A stretch of 45,782 nt of DNA from Oscillospiraceae bacterium (GTDB taxonomy: Bacteria > Bacillota > Clostridia > Oscillospirales > SIG519): NCBI GenBank assembly GCA_015067255.1, contig SVMS01000015.1:1-45782 (forward strand), written 5' to 3'. The notes beneath the pieces are model-generated. The model saw only the letters and a list, made by a program, of their open reading frames with translations. It was not told the DNA's origin and searched no databases. The position numbers were made by a program, and so were the translations under genes. This document shows positions 8,365-17,215 of this stretch, one piece after another. Every line of letters begins with the position of its first letter. Within the stretch, counting starts at the first letter, position 1.

Positions 8365-9873
8365 ATGGCATATTTTTATGAAGAACCGTCAAGAACCTTT
8401 GGTGAATATCTTTTAGTACCCGGATATTCCTCTAAGGAATGTATTCCGTCGGCAGTCAGCTTGAAAACTCCCTGCGTAAAATTCAAAAAGGGAGAAGAGC
8501 CTGCAATTTCTATGAATATTCCTCTTGTTTCTGCTATTATGCAGTCAGTTTCAGGGGATAAAATGGCTATTGCTTTAGCAAAAGAGGGCGGAATTTCATT
8601 TATCTACGGCTCTCAGTCAATAGAAGATGAAGCAAATATGGTAAGGAGAGTTAAAAGCTATAAAAAAGGCTTTGTAAGCTCTGACAGTAACCTTACTCCT
8701 GAGCATACTCTTGCTGATGTGCTTGCGCTTAAAGAAAAAACAGGACATTCTACTGTTGCAATAACTGATGATGCTACTGCTAACGGACGTTTACTCGGTA
8801 TAGTTACAAGCCGTGATTACAGAATTTCCCGTACAAGCCTTGACACTAAGGTAAAGGAATTTATGACTCCCTTTGAGAAGCTTGTATATGCTGATGAAAA
8901 TACCTCTCTTAAGGTAGCTAACGATATAATCTGGGATAATAAGCTCAACTGCTTACCTCTTATAGACAAAGACCAAAGACTTAAATATTTTGTTTTCAGA
9001 AAGGACTATGACTCCCACAAGGAAAACAAAAACGAGCTTTTGGATAAAAATAAGAGCTATGTAGTAGGCGCAGGTATCAATACCCGTGACTTTGAGCAGC
9101 GTGTTCCCGCTCTTGTTGAAGCAGGTGCAGACGTGCTTTGTATAGACAGCTCCGAGGGCTTTACCGAATGGCAGAAAATCACTATTGATTACATAAGAAA
9201 AACCTATGGAGATACTGTTAAGGTCGGCGCAGGCAACGTTGTTGACAGAGAGGGCTTTTTATTCCTTGCCCAAGCAGGAGCAGACTTTATTAAGGTCGGT
9301 ATCGGCGGCGGTTCAATCTGTATTACCCGTGAACAAAAGGGTATCGGAAGAGGACAGGCAACAGCATTGATTGATGTTTGTAAGGCAAGAGATGAATATT
9401 TTGAAAAAACCGGCATATATATTCCTATATGCTCCGATGGCGGAATAGTTCACGATTATCATATTACCCTTGCACTTGCTATGGGTGCTGATTTCATTAT
9501 GCTGGGCAGATATTTTGCACGTTTTGATGAAAGCCCTACAAATAAGCTTAAAATAGGAAACACCTATGTTAAGGAATATTGGGGCGAAGGCTCTAACAGA
9601 GCAAGAAACTGGCAGCGTTACGATATGGGCGGAGCAAGCAAGCTTTCCTTTGAGGAGGGCGTTGACAGCTATGTGCCCTATGCAGGAAGCCTTAAGGATA
9701 ATGTAAATCAAACCTTAAGTAAAGTAAGGTCAACTATGTGCAACTGCGGAGTTTTAAGCATTCCCGATTTGCAGAAGAATGCTAAGATTACAGTAGTTTC
9801 TTCAACAAGTATAGTTGAAGGCGGAAGCCACGATGTAATTCTTAAGGATAGCAACAGCGGCTTTGGCAAATAA
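8365..9873 (+). CDS. guaB: IMP dehydrogenase of the divergent Tritrichomonas-like type
   Basis: It oxidises IMP to XMP with NAD+, the rate-limiting step to GMP. The 502-residue protein has a TIM barrel interrupted by a CBS-pair insertion (about residues 100-220). The catalytic loop is [18 protein letters not shown] with Cys319, and the flap holds NWQRYD with Arg418-Tyr419. From memory, the catalytic residues of Tritrichomonas foetus IMPDH are also Cys319, Arg382, Arg418 and Tyr419, and the length and local sequences match closely. Ordinary bacterial GuaB has GPGSICTTR at the Cys loop. ATG 8365 follows AAAGGAG; an in-frame GTG at 8341 lies before that SD. Confidence 0.93.
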   Translation: MAYFYEEPSRTFGEYLLVPGYSSKECIPSAVSLKTPCVKFKKGEEPAISMNIPLVSAIMQSVSGDKMAIALAKEGGISFIYGSQSIEDEANMVRRVKSYKKGFVSSDSNLTPEHTLADVLALKEKTGHSTVAITDDATANGRLLGIVTSRDYRISRTSLDTKVKEFMTPFEKLVYADENTSLKVANDIIWDNKLNCLPLIDKDQRLKYFVFRKDYDSHKENKNELLDKNKSYVVGAGINTRDFEQRVPALVEAGADVLCIDSSEGFTEWQKITIDYIRKTYGDTVKVGAGNVVDREGFLFLAQAGADFIKVGIGGGSICITREQKGIGRGQATALIDVCKARDEYFEKTGIYIPICSDGGIVHDYHITLALAMGADFIMLGRYFARFDESPTNKLKIGNTYVKEYWGEGSNRARNWQRYDMGGASKLSFEEGVDSYVPYAGSLKDNVNQTLSKVRSTMCNCGVLSIPDLQKNAKITVVSSTSIVEGGSHDVILKDSNSGFGK

Positions 9874-9896
9874 TTTTTCTAAGAGGTGATAACCAC

Positions 9897-10799
9897 TTGA
9901 GCCTTATATTTTTGTTAAATCAATTAGGAGAAAACAGAATTAAGCTTTTGCTCAATGAGCCTATGAGAAACCATACAACCTTTAAAATAGGCGGCATTGC
10001 AAATGTAGTAATCTGCCCGTCTGATACAGGCGAGCTTGTTACAGCACTAAAGCTTTGCAAGGAAAATTCGCTTAGCTCCTTTGTTATGGGCAACGGTTCA
10101 AATCTTCTTTTTGATGACAACGGCACTCAAAAGGTTATCATTAAAACAAAGGATTGTAATAAGATAACTGTAAAGGGCGATACAATAGTTGCTCAGTGCG
10201 GAGTAATGCTTCCAAAGCTTGCATCGGTTGCTTGCGAAAATTCTCTTACGGGACTTGAGTTTGCGGCGGGAATTCCTGCCAGCGTCGGCGGAGCCGTATT
10301 TATGAATGCGGGAGCCTACGAGGGCGAAATGTCACAGCTTGTTGAAAAAACAACATATTGTGATAAGAATGGCAATATTTTCACCCTGAGTAAGAATGAG
10401 CACAATTTTTCCTATCGCCATAGCTTTTTTGAAGAAAATAAAGATTTTTGCGTTCTTGAAACAGAGCTTAAGCTTAAAGAAGGCAATAAAGCTCAGATAG
10501 AACAAAAAATGCAGGAGCTCAATACAAGGCGCAGAGAAAAACAGCCCCTTGATTTACCATCGGCAGGAAGTGCTTTTAAACGTCCCGAGGGAGATTATGC
10601 GGCAGCGCTTATTGACCAATGCGGTCTTAAAGGCTTTAAGGTGGGCGGCGCTAAGGTAAGCGAAAAGCACAGCGGCTTTATAGTTAATATAGGAAATGCC
10701 ACCTGCTCCGATGTTTTAGAGCTTATGAAATGCATAAAGCAAAAGGTTTACAACCAAAAAGGCATTGAGCTGACACCTGAAATAATATATGTAAAATAG
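9897..10799 (+). CDS. murB: UDP-N-acetylenolpyruvoylglucosamine reductase
   Basis: This FAD enzyme reduces the enolpyruvyl group to give UDP-N-acetylmuramic acid in peptidoglycan synthesis. The 300-residue protein has the type IIb layout: NHTTFKIGG near the start, FAD-binding MGNGSNLLF, GLEFAAGIPASVGGAVFMNAG, catalytic-region SYRHSFF and PSAGSAFKRPEGD, and a C-terminal GFIVN. The start is TTG 9897, eight bases after AAGAGGTGAT. A palindromic repeat begins two bases after its stop. Confidence 0.94.
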   Translation: MSLIFLLNQLGENRIKLLLNEPMRNHTTFKIGGIANVVICPSDTGELVTALKLCKENSLSSFVMGNGSNLLFDDNGTQKVIIKTKDCNKITVKGDTIVAQCGVMLPKLASVACENSLTGLEFAAGIPASVGGAVFMNAGAYEGEMSQLVEKTTYCDKNGNIFTLSKNEHNFSYRHSFFEENKDFCVLETELKLKEGNKAQIEQKMQELNTRRREKQPLDLPSAGSAFKRPEGDYAAALIDQCGLKGFKVGGAKVSEKHSGFIVNIGNATCSDVLELMKCIKQKVYNQKGIELTPEIIYVK

Positions 10800-10800
10800 T

Positions 10801-11155
10801 AAAAAGCACTTATGATAGTGAGACTTCTCATAAGTATATTTGGCAGCCACAGATTATTTAATCTGTAGCTGCCAATATTTTTTATACATAAGAAATGAGA
10901 GCCTTTCAAGTGATATTCCGACTATCGTCGGAGTGATATTTTTGATAAATCAAAAGTGATATTAAAACCTATGGTTTTAGTTGTATTTTATTCGCAACCA
11001 AAACTTGCAAAGCAAATACCACTCTTTTTTGAATATCTCTCCTTTGGCGAGGAATTCAAAAAAGAATAACACTGCAAAGCAATATCACTTGCCTTTTGGC
11101 GAATAAAACTGCGAGACTTCATTATGTGAAGTCTCGCTATCATAAGTGCTTTTTT
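10801..11155. repeat. MITE-like palindromic repeat element, non-coding
   Basis: About 355 bases lie between the convergent murB and ROK genes and hold no credible gene. The ends are inverted repeats: AAAAAGCACTTATGATAGTG... at 10801 mirrors ...CGCTATCATAAGTGCTTTTT ending at 11155, about 33 bases with few mismatches. Inside are nested palindromes: TTGGCAGC/GCTGCCAA (10840-10875), CTTTTTTGAAT/ATTCAAAAAAG near 11023-11066, TTTATTCGC/GCGAATAAA, GCGAGACTTC/GAAGTCTCGC (11111-11137), and AGTGATATT motifs repeated directly three times and once inverted. This fits a non-autonomous mobile or palindromic repeat family that also ends both flanking transcripts. Confidence 0.7.
10840..10885 (+). terminator. 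Intrinsic terminator of murB inside the repeat
   Basis: TTGGCAGC-C-ACAGATTA pairs with TAATCTGT-A-GCTGCCAA (one mismatch, 2-base loop), followed by TATTTTTTAT. It is well placed to end the guaB-murB transcript. Confidence 0.75.
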
Positions 11156-11166
11156 AAATATAAAAT

Positions 11167-12114
11167 TTATTTTTTGCAAAGCATAGCGGCACCGACGATG
11201 CCTGCATCATTTCCCAACTGTGCGCGGGTGATAGGGGGCATAGGAAGCCTTAATCCTGCAAAAGCGTGTTCAGACAAATATTTAAGTATGGGAGCAAAAA
11301 TATATTCGCCCTCGTGGCTTATTCCGCCGCCTACAAGAACTATTTCAGGTCTGAATACGTTTATAAAGTCAACAAGGCCCTCTGCTACGTATACAAGATA
11401 TGTATCAACAACCTTTTGAGCAACGGCATCTCCTTTTTTTGCAAAGTCAAAGGCTGTTCTTCCGCTTACAAGGGATAAATCGGGAGTTTCCTTAGCCATC
11501 ATACAGTCGGGGTTTTGCTCAATGGCTCTTTTTGTTTGCCTTATAAGAGCAGTTGCAGAGGCATAGCTTTCCCAACAGCCGTTTCTTCCGCAGGTGCAGG
11601 GCTCTCCACCCATTATAAGCATAGTATGGCCAAGCTCAGCTCCTGTACCGTTGGAGCCTTCGAAAATTTTGCCGTCAATTATTACGCCGCCGCCGACACC
11701 TGTTCCCAAAGTAATTAAAAGCACGTGCTTATAGCCCTTTGCAGCGCCTGCATAGGCTTCTCCCAAAGCGGCGCAGTTTGCATCGTTGCTTATATAGACA
11801 TTAAAGTCTATTTTTTCTTTTAATGCGGGCACCAAGGGGAAATTTTCCATTCTGATATTGTTTGAGTAAATAACAACGCCGTTTTTAGAGTCAATACTTC
11901 CGGGGCTTCCGATACCTACTCCGCCGATTTTTTCACGGGGAATATTATTTTGCTCCAAAAGAAGCTCTATTTGCTTTGACATTTTCTCAACAATATTTTC
12001 AACGCCCTTTTGCGCCTCTGTTTTAACGGAATTTTTGGAAATTATTTTTCCGTCCTCATCAACAATTCCCGTTGCGATATTTGTACCGCCTAAATCAATA
12101 CCGATGTAATACAT
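11167..12114 (-). CDS. ROK-family glucokinase
   Basis: It phosphorylates glucose, or a related hexose, with ATP. The 315-residue protein has the phosphate-1 motif GIDLGGTNIATGIVD, the catalytic Asp in SNDANCAALGE, LITLGTGVGGGVI, the ROK zinc motif CTCGRNGCWESYAS preceded by GAELGHTMLI (zinc-binding His), and a late IVLVGGGIS. No DNA-binding domain precedes it, so it is a kinase and not a ROK repressor. AAAGG lies eight bases before ATG. It follows the double glycosyltransferase by 16 bases in one operon; glucose phosphate feeding of glycolipid sugar supply is an inference. Confidence 0.88.
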   Translation of the reverse strand: MYYIGIDLGGTNIATGIVDEDGKIISKNSVKTEAQKGVENIVEKMSKQIELLLEQNNIPREKIGGVGIGSPGSIDSKNGVVIYSNNIRMENFPLVPALKEKIDFNVYISNDANCAALGEAYAGAAKGYKHVLLITLGTGVGGGVIIDGKIFEGSNGTGAELGHTMLIMGGEPCTCGRNGCWESYASATALIRQTKRAIEQNPDCMMAKETPDLSLVSGRTAFDFAKKGDAVAQKVVDTYLVYVAEGLVDFINVFRPEIVLVGGGISHEGEYIFAPILKYLSEHAFAGLRLPMPPITRAQLGNDAGIVGAAMLCKK

Positions 12115-12130
12115 AATTTAAACCTTTCAA

Positions 12131-14368
12131 TTATTCTTTTCCTTCAAGCTTTTTATTGTTTTGCGCTATAGCTTCTCTGTAAGTTTCACATATGGCTTTT
12201 CCGAAATTCTCTACGGAATATTTTTCAGCAACAGCTTTTCCCTGTTCGGAAAGCTGTTGTTTTTCTTCCAAAGAGGAATTTTTGATTTTAAGCAGCTTTT
12301 CAATATATTCGTCCTCGTCCTTGAATATATAGCCTGTTTGTCCGTCAATTACAATATCTTCAATACATTCGTCAAGCTTAGCAAGTACAGGTAAGCCCGA
12401 AGCCAAAGCCTCGATATAGGTAATACCCTGAGTTTCAGATTCCGAAGCGCTTGCAAAAACATCGGCGCACTGATAAATCAAAGGCACGTCCTCGTGATTT
12501 TGCTTGCCTGCAAAAATAACCTTGTCGGCAACGTTGTATTCCTCAGCAAGAGCCTTAAGCTCTTCTTCATAGGGACCGTAGCCTGCTATAAGCAAAACTA
12601 TGTTTTCATCTATTGTTGAAATCTTTTTCATAGCCTTAAGAAGAAAATCAATATTTTTCTCCTTGGCAAGACGTCCTAAAAATATAACTACAAATTTATC
12701 GGAAAGACCGTATCTGTCCCGAGCGTTTTCTATTTCTTCCTTTGAAAAGCTTGCGCTGCTGAAGCTTGAAAAATCAATTCCCGTAGGAATTACGGTGATT
12801 GGCTTATTTACTCCGTATTCAATAAGAGCACGCTTTGTTTTATTGGTGGGAGCAACCAAAAACGCACAGGTGTTGCCCATTACACGAGAAAGCCAACGGA
12901 CTATTTTTCTTGCCGTTTTTTCAAAATGACCTCTTGTTATATAGTGAGTATAGTCCTCATACATTGTGTGATAAGTATATATAATCGGAATGTGTAGCTT
13001 TTTAGCTATAAAGGAAGCAAAAGCACGCATTGTATATTCAGTATGAATATGAACAACATCAAGCTTAAGCTCAGATAAAATCTTCTGCGCCTTTCGGCTG
13101 TAAGGCTGAGAAAGACGGTAGCCGTAAAGATATTTAAGACGAACTCCCGGAATACGTAAAACTCCGCCGTCGTGGATAATGCCCATAAGCTTTGTGTTTT
13201 CTGTGGGGGCAATAACGTATACGTTATGACCTAATTTTTCAAGGGATTGACGCAAGGTTTCAACTGAAATTGCAACACCGTTGATATCAGGGTCATATGT
13301 ATCTGTAAAAAGAGCTATGTTAAGCTTTTGGTCAGGATTTTCAGCTTTTTTAGGCGCAGTAAGAGTACCGTTGTAAACGCCCTCGTAAACTTTCTTTAGG
13401 CTCTGACCGATAGCAGAGAGAGCTCTTTGCTCTGCTACCTGCCTTCCGCCGATAGTTAAATCTGCATATTTTCCGTTAACGGCATCTCTTATTACATTGG
13501 CAAATTCATCATTGTTGGTACATTTTTTACAGTTTACACCGTCCACAAGCCAAGGGTCATAAACGGGAATATCACGCACAATAGTAACCTGATTGGAAGC
13601 TAAAGCCTCCAGCACAACAATACCCTCATTTTCTTCATAAGAGGGGAAGAAAAAGGCGTTTGCACCTGTATATGCGCCCTCAAAAACGTCTCCGCTCATA
13701 TAGCCTGCAAAAATAACGTTGTCAGGGTGATTTTTTGTAACGGTATTTCTTATTTCGGCAGGTATACTGTAAAGGGGAGTTTCGCCAAACCAGATAAATG
13801 TTACGTCAGGAAGCTTTCTTGCAACCTCAACAAAATCAAGAATACCTTTTCTCTTAATCCAAAGTCCCGCCGCAACTACAACCTTATCCTCAGGCTTAAG
13901 GTTGAAATAATCACGGAACGCCTTTGCCTTTCGTTCGTCAGCTTTAAAACGGTCAATATCAATTCCGTTGGAAATAGGAAATGTAGGCACGCTTATACCG
14001 TAGCTTTTGATAAGCTTTTTGGTATAGGGGGTAGGGGTTATTATAGCATCTGATTTTGAATAGAGATATACAAGTATTTTTTTCAAAACAGGCGCAGCGG
14101 CATTGGATAAAAGAAAGGAGTTTTTAAAATCCTCCATTGTAGTATGCGCATGGTAAATTACCTTTGCCCCTTTTTTACGTGCTTTTTTAATTATATTTGC
14201 GCTGTTTGCGTAAACAGTATTTATATGAAGTATATCAAAATCGTCGTCGGGGTTTGTAGTATATTCCACTCCTGCCATATCAAGAGCCTTCATCTGATGG
14301 GACATAGCTTTTCCCACACCCGATTTAGATATAACCTTAATGCCTTCGAAATAGAGAAGAACTTTCAT
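12131..14368 (-). CDS. Double GT4 glycosyltransferase, fused glycolipid synthase
   Basis: About 745 residues hold two complete GT-B/GT4 enzymes in tandem. The N-terminal half (1-345) starts MKVLLYFEG, has SGVGKAMSHQMKAL, YHAHTTMEDFKNSF and ISNGID, and ends with EENEGIVVLEALA; it resembles streptococcal CpoA/LafB, which adds a second sugar to glucosyl-diacylglycerol. The C-terminal half (about 350-745) has ALFTDTYDPDINGVAIS, HIHTEY, YTYHTMYEDYTHY and SETQGITYIEALASG; it resembles alpha-monoglucosyl-diacylglycerol synthase (LafA-type). In streptococci these are neighbouring separate genes. I chose ATG 14368 by homology; ATG 14389 is possible. The acceptor is inferred. Confidence 0.82.
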   Translation of the reverse strand: MKVLLYFEGIKVISKSGVGKAMSHQMKALDMAGVEYTTNPDDDFDILHINTVYANSANIIKKARKKGAKVIYHAHTTMEDFKNSFLLSNAAAPVLKKILVYLYSKSDAIITPTPYTKKLIKSYGISVPTFPISNGIDIDRFKADERKAKAFRDYFNLKPEDKVVVAAGLWIKRKGILDFVEVARKLPDVTFIWFGETPLYSIPAEIRNTVTKNHPDNVIFAGYMSGDVFEGAYTGANAFFFPSYEENEGIVVLEALASNQVTIVRDIPVYDPWLVDGVNCKKCTNNDEFANVIRDAVNGKYADLTIGGRQVAEQRALSAIGQSLKKVYEGVYNGTLTAPKKAENPDQKLNIALFTDTYDPDINGVAISVETLRQSLEKLGHNVYVIAPTENTKLMGIIHDGGVLRIPGVRLKYLYGYRLSQPYSRKAQKILSELKLDVVHIHTEYTMRAFASFIAKKLHIPIIYTYHTMYEDYTHYITRGHFEKTARKIVRWLSRVMGNTCAFLVAPTNKTKRALIEYGVNKPITVIPTGIDFSSFSSASFSKEEIENARDRYGLSDKFVVIFLGRLAKEKNIDFLLKAMKKISTIDENIVLLIAGYGPYEEELKALAEEYNVADKVIFAGKQNHEDVPLIYQCADVFASASESETQGITYIEALASGLPVLAKLDECIEDIVIDGQTGYIFKDEDEYIEKLLKIKNSSLEEKQQLSEQGKAVAEKYSVENFGKAICETYREAIAQNNKKLEGKE

Positions 14369-14415
14369 TTTTATCACGCTCGAATTCATTTTTTAAAAAA
14401 TTATATATTTCTTTC

Positions 14416-14444
14416 ATTGTACCAATTTTTCGGGAAAAATACAA
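14416..14444 (-). promoter_or_regulatory. Promoter of the glycosyltransferase-glucokinase operon
   Basis: On the minus strand, TTGTAT (14439-14444) is followed after 17 bases by TACAAT (14416-14421), about 50 bases before the gene start. This is a near-consensus sigma-A promoter. Confidence 0.7.
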
Positions 14445-14493
14445 GAGGAAAATGAAAAAAATAAGCCTGTAAATTTAAGCTTTAAAATTTCAG

Positions 14494-14499
14494 TATAAT
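14494..14499 (+). promoter_or_regulatory. Possible -10 element of the EET plus-strand unit
   Basis: A perfect TATAAT lies 50 bases before the first TauE/SafE gene. No good -35 is seen at 16-18 bases (AAATTT instead), so the promoter would be weak or activator-dependent. Confidence 0.35.
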
Positions 14500-14549
14500 A
14501 CCTTTTTGTTTTGGCAAAAATAATTCTGAAAAAATATATGAGGACTTGT

Positions 14550-14912
14550 ATGGAAAATAAAAAAAATTTCATTAAAACTGTAGTTACAGGGGTAGTTACA
14601 GGCTTTGTAAATGGGTTTTTCGGGGCAGGGGGCGGTCTTATTTTAGTTCCGCTTTTAAAAAAGCTTTGTAATGAGAAAACGGCGCACTCAACCTCGGTAG
14701 CCGTTATTTTACCTCTTTGCGTTGTGGGATATTTTATTTATTCAAGCAATATAACTCAGCTTTCTGTTGAGGCGTTGCCCTTTATTATAGGCGGTGTTTT
14801 AAGTGCGCCGTTGGGAGCGTTATTTTTAAAAAAGCTGTCCCCGACGCTGTTAAAAAAGCTTTTTGGCGGCTTTATGATTTTTTGCGCACTCAGAATGATA
14901 TTTACAGGATAA
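14550..14912 (+). CDS. TauE/SafE (TSUP) permease, N-terminal half
   Basis: About 120 residues with four hydrophobic segments. It has the TSUP hallmark GFVNGFFGAGGGLILVPLL near the N-terminus, and a later PLGALFLKKLSP. TSUP proteins export or import sulfite, sulfonates or small organic acids, and normally have two such halves in about 250 residues. Here the frame stops at TAA 14910-14912, and the next gene, in the same frame, supplies the second half. ATG 14550 follows GAGG with six bases between. It opens the unit that continues into the NADH dehydrogenase. Confidence 0.75.
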   Translation: MENKKNFIKTVVTGVVTGFVNGFFGAGGGLILVPLLKKLCNEKTAHSTSVAVILPLCVVGYFIYSSNITQLSVEALPFIIGGVLSAPLGALFLKKLSPTLLKKLFGGFMIFCALRMIFTG

Positions 14913-14918
14913 AAAAGT

Positions 14919-15299
14919 ATGGATAATTTTTTGTATATTTTCATCGGATTTTTGTCGGGAATACTCAGCAGTATGGGCTTTGGCGGCGGCACCGTGCTTG
15001 TCTTGCTGCTTACAAGCTTTATGGGAGTTTCACAAATAAAGGCGCAGGGCATAAATTTGCTTTATTTTATTCCCGTTGCTGCGGCATCTCTTATTTTTCA
15101 TTTTAAAAATAATGCCGTTGATAAGGCTGTGGCATCACAGCTGATTGCGTGGGGAATTATAGGCTCATTCTTCGGAGCTTTAACAGCCAATTTTCTTGAA
15201 GGCAAAATATCGCTGAAATTTATTTTTGCCCTTTTTGTTTTAGCCTTGGGATTAAAAGAAATTTTCAGTAAAAAGAACGAGAAGGAAAAGGAAAAATGA
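14919..15299 (+). CDS. TauE/SafE (TSUP) permease, C-terminal half
   Basis: 126 residues repeat the TSUP pattern: GFLSGILSSMGFGGGTVLVLLL at the start, further hydrophobic spans, and a charged tail (KKNEKEKEK). It lies in the same frame as the preceding half, separated only by a TAA and two codons before its ATG; AGGA 14906-14909 could be its SD. The two may form a heterodimeric carrier, or be one gene broken by a nonsense change. Its stop overlaps the ndh2 start as ATGA, so it belongs to the EET operon. The substrate is unknown. Confidence 0.75.
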   Translation: MDNFLYIFIGFLSGILSSMGFGGGTVLVLLLTSFMGVSQIKAQGINLLYFIPVAAASLIFHFKNNAVDKAVASQLIAWGIIGSFFGALTANFLEGKISLKFIFALFVLALGLKEIFSKKNEKEKEK

Positions 15300-17215
15300 A
15301 AATAGTAATAATAGGTGGCGGTTACGCAGGAGTTTTGACAGCCAAAAAATTAGCAAAGCTATCAAAGAAAAGAAAAACCATTGACATAACTCTTATTGAT
15401 AAAAACTCTTATCATACTATGCTGACAGAGCTTCATGAGGTGGTGGGAGGAAGAGTTGAACAGGATAACATAAAAATTGATTTGAATAAAATTTTTTATT
15501 CAAGGCCGGTACGCATCGTACAGGACGAAATACTATCGGTAGATAAAGAAAAAAGAACAGTTTACGGAAAGAAAAAGGCATACGATTACGATATTCTTGT
15601 TGTTGCCACAGGCTCACAGCCCACATATTTCAATGTAAAGGGCGCAAAAGAAAACGCTTTCCCCCTATGGAGCTTTGATGATGCAGTAAGACTTAAGGAG
15701 CATATTGAAGGGCTTTTTTGCTCGGCTAAGAATGAAAATAATAAAATCCCGATATTTGTAATAGGAGCAGGCTTTACGGGAGTTGAAACAGCAGGAGAAA
15801 TAGCGGAATATGTGCCGATACTTTGTAAAAAATACGGTGTTTCCCGTGAAAGAGCAGAAATATATTTAATAGATTTACTGGACAGAGTTATTCCCACTTT
15901 ACCTCAAAAGCTTTCTTCAAAGGTGCAAAAAAGACTTGAGAAAATGGGCGTTAAGGTTATGCTTAAAACAAACGTAACCGAAATAAGCCAAAGCAAAATA
16001 TTTTTAGATAAAAAAAGCTTTGATACACAGACAGTTATATGGGCGGCGGGTATAGAGGGCGCAGAGATTAGCCAAAATATGTCTGAAAAAAATCTCAAAG
16101 GAAGGCTCAAAACAGATGCTTTTCTAAGATGTACAGATTATCCCGAAATTTTTGCAGTGGGAGATTGCCTTTATTATGAATATGAGGGAAGCTGTGTTCC
16201 CAGAATGGTGGAAAATGCAGAGCAAAGTGCGGAAATCTGCGCTCACAATATTTTTGTTACAGCTTTTAATAAAGGCTCTTTAAAGGAATATAAGCCCTCT
16301 TTTCACGGGGTTATGGTGTGTGTAGGCAGCCGTTACGGTGTGGCAAGGGTAGGCTTTAAAAACAAAATGTTTAATTTGCCTTCCTTTTTAGCTATGTTTG
16401 CAAAGCATTTTATAAATATAGTTTATTTTTGTGAAGTGTGTGGCTACAACAAGGTAGCAAGCTATATAAAGCACGAATTTATAGATATAAAACACCGCCG
16501 AAGCTTTTTGGGAGGACTTTTTGCAATTAAGCTTCCTGCAATTCTTTGTGTACCTCTGAGGGTATGGTTAGGTGCAGTGTGGGTTTTTGAAGGGGTAATG
16601 AAAATTGTCGGCGGTTGGTTTTCAACGCCTCAGTTAAAGTCATTTTTTGAAGGTGCAAACAGCTTTTATGACAGTATTCTAAATAATACTGCAAGGCACG
16701 TAAGCTTGACAACAGATGCCCTTTCCGCCGCAACAGGCGCAGGAGGTCAGGAGGCGGAAAGTATGGGAAGGGTTATTTTTAATTTACCCATATTCAATAT
16801 AGTCCGTTTTCTTTTTGTGTGCGGTGCCGACCTTTCAAAAGCAACGACGAATGACTTTGCATTTAAAATTGACGTTCCTCTTTTAGACGTTTTTATAAAT
16901 AATGTTGTTTTGCCCTCAGCCACAATGCAAATGACAATGCAGATTGTAATAGTTATAGCTGAAATTCTCATAGGCTTTGCAATTATGGGCGGACTTTTTA
17001 CCTTTTGGGCATTGTTGGTTTCCTTGATATTGCAAATGATGTTTATAACGACAACGGGACTTTATCTCAACACCTTTTGGATGATTTTTGCGGCAATAGC
17101 GTTGCTTATAAACAGCGGACGCTGTCTGGGGCTTGATTACTACGCTTCGCCTCTTTTGAAAAAAGGCTGGAAAGCGTTGCCCTTTGTCAGAAGGTGGTAT
17201 ATATATCATGACTGA
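15296..17215 (+). CDS. ndh2: Type II NADH dehydrogenase with C-terminal membrane domain (Ndh2, EET type)
   Basis: This single-subunit flavoenzyme passes electrons from NADH to a quinone. Residues 1-400 are the NDH-2 core: FAD-binding IVIIGGGYAGVLTAKKL, ATGSQPTYF, NAD-binding FVIGAGFTGVETAGEIAEY, and IFAVGDCLYYE. From about 402 to 639 there is an extra membrane domain, with a first hydrophobic block at about 405-435 and at least three helices from about 540 to 610, faintly DoxX-like. Ordinary NDH-2 is about 400 residues; Listeria Ndh2 of the EET locus has such a membrane extension. It overlaps both neighbours by 4-8 bases in the plus-strand EET operon. Confidence 0.85.
   Translation: MKIVIIGGGYAGVLTAKKLAKLSKKRKTIDITLIDKNSYHTMLTELHEVVGGRVEQDNIKIDLNKIFYSRPVRIVQDEILSVDKEKRTVYGKKKAYDYDILVVATGSQPTYFNVKGAKENAFPLWSFDDAVRLKEHIEGLFCSAKNENNKIPIFVIGAGFTGVETAGEIAEYVPILCKKYGVSRERAEIYLIDLLDRVIPTLPQKLSSKVQKRLEKMGVKVMLKTNVTEISQSKIFLDKKSFDTQTVIWAAGIEGAEISQNMSEKNLKGRLKTDAFLRCTDYPEIFAVGDCLYYEYEGSCVPRMVENAEQSAEICAHNIFVTAFNKGSLKEYKPSFHGVMVCVGSRYGVARVGFKNKMFNLPSFLAMFAKHFINIVYFCEVCGYNKVASYIKHEFIDIKHRRSFLGGLFAIKLPAILCVPLRVWLGAVWVFEGVMKIVGGWFSTPQLKSFFEGANSFYDSILNNTARHVSLTTDALSAATGAGGQEAESMGRVIFNLPIFNIVRFLFVCGADLSKATTNDFAFKIDVPLLDVFINNVVLPSATMQMTMQIVIVIAEILIGFAIMGGLFTFWALLVSLILQMMFITTTGLYLNTFWMIFAAIALLINSGRCLGLDYYASPLLKKGWKALPFVRRWYIYHD

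Noticed and set aside
11111-11137. CRISPR-like or tRNA-like repeat in the 10.8-11.16 kb gap
   Set aside because: The repeats are inverted, not regularly spaced direct repeats, and no cloverleaf can be drawn.
10988-11179. 63-codon frame on the minus strand inside the palindromic repeat
   Set aside because: It runs through inverted-repeat arms, has no SD and no protein-like character.
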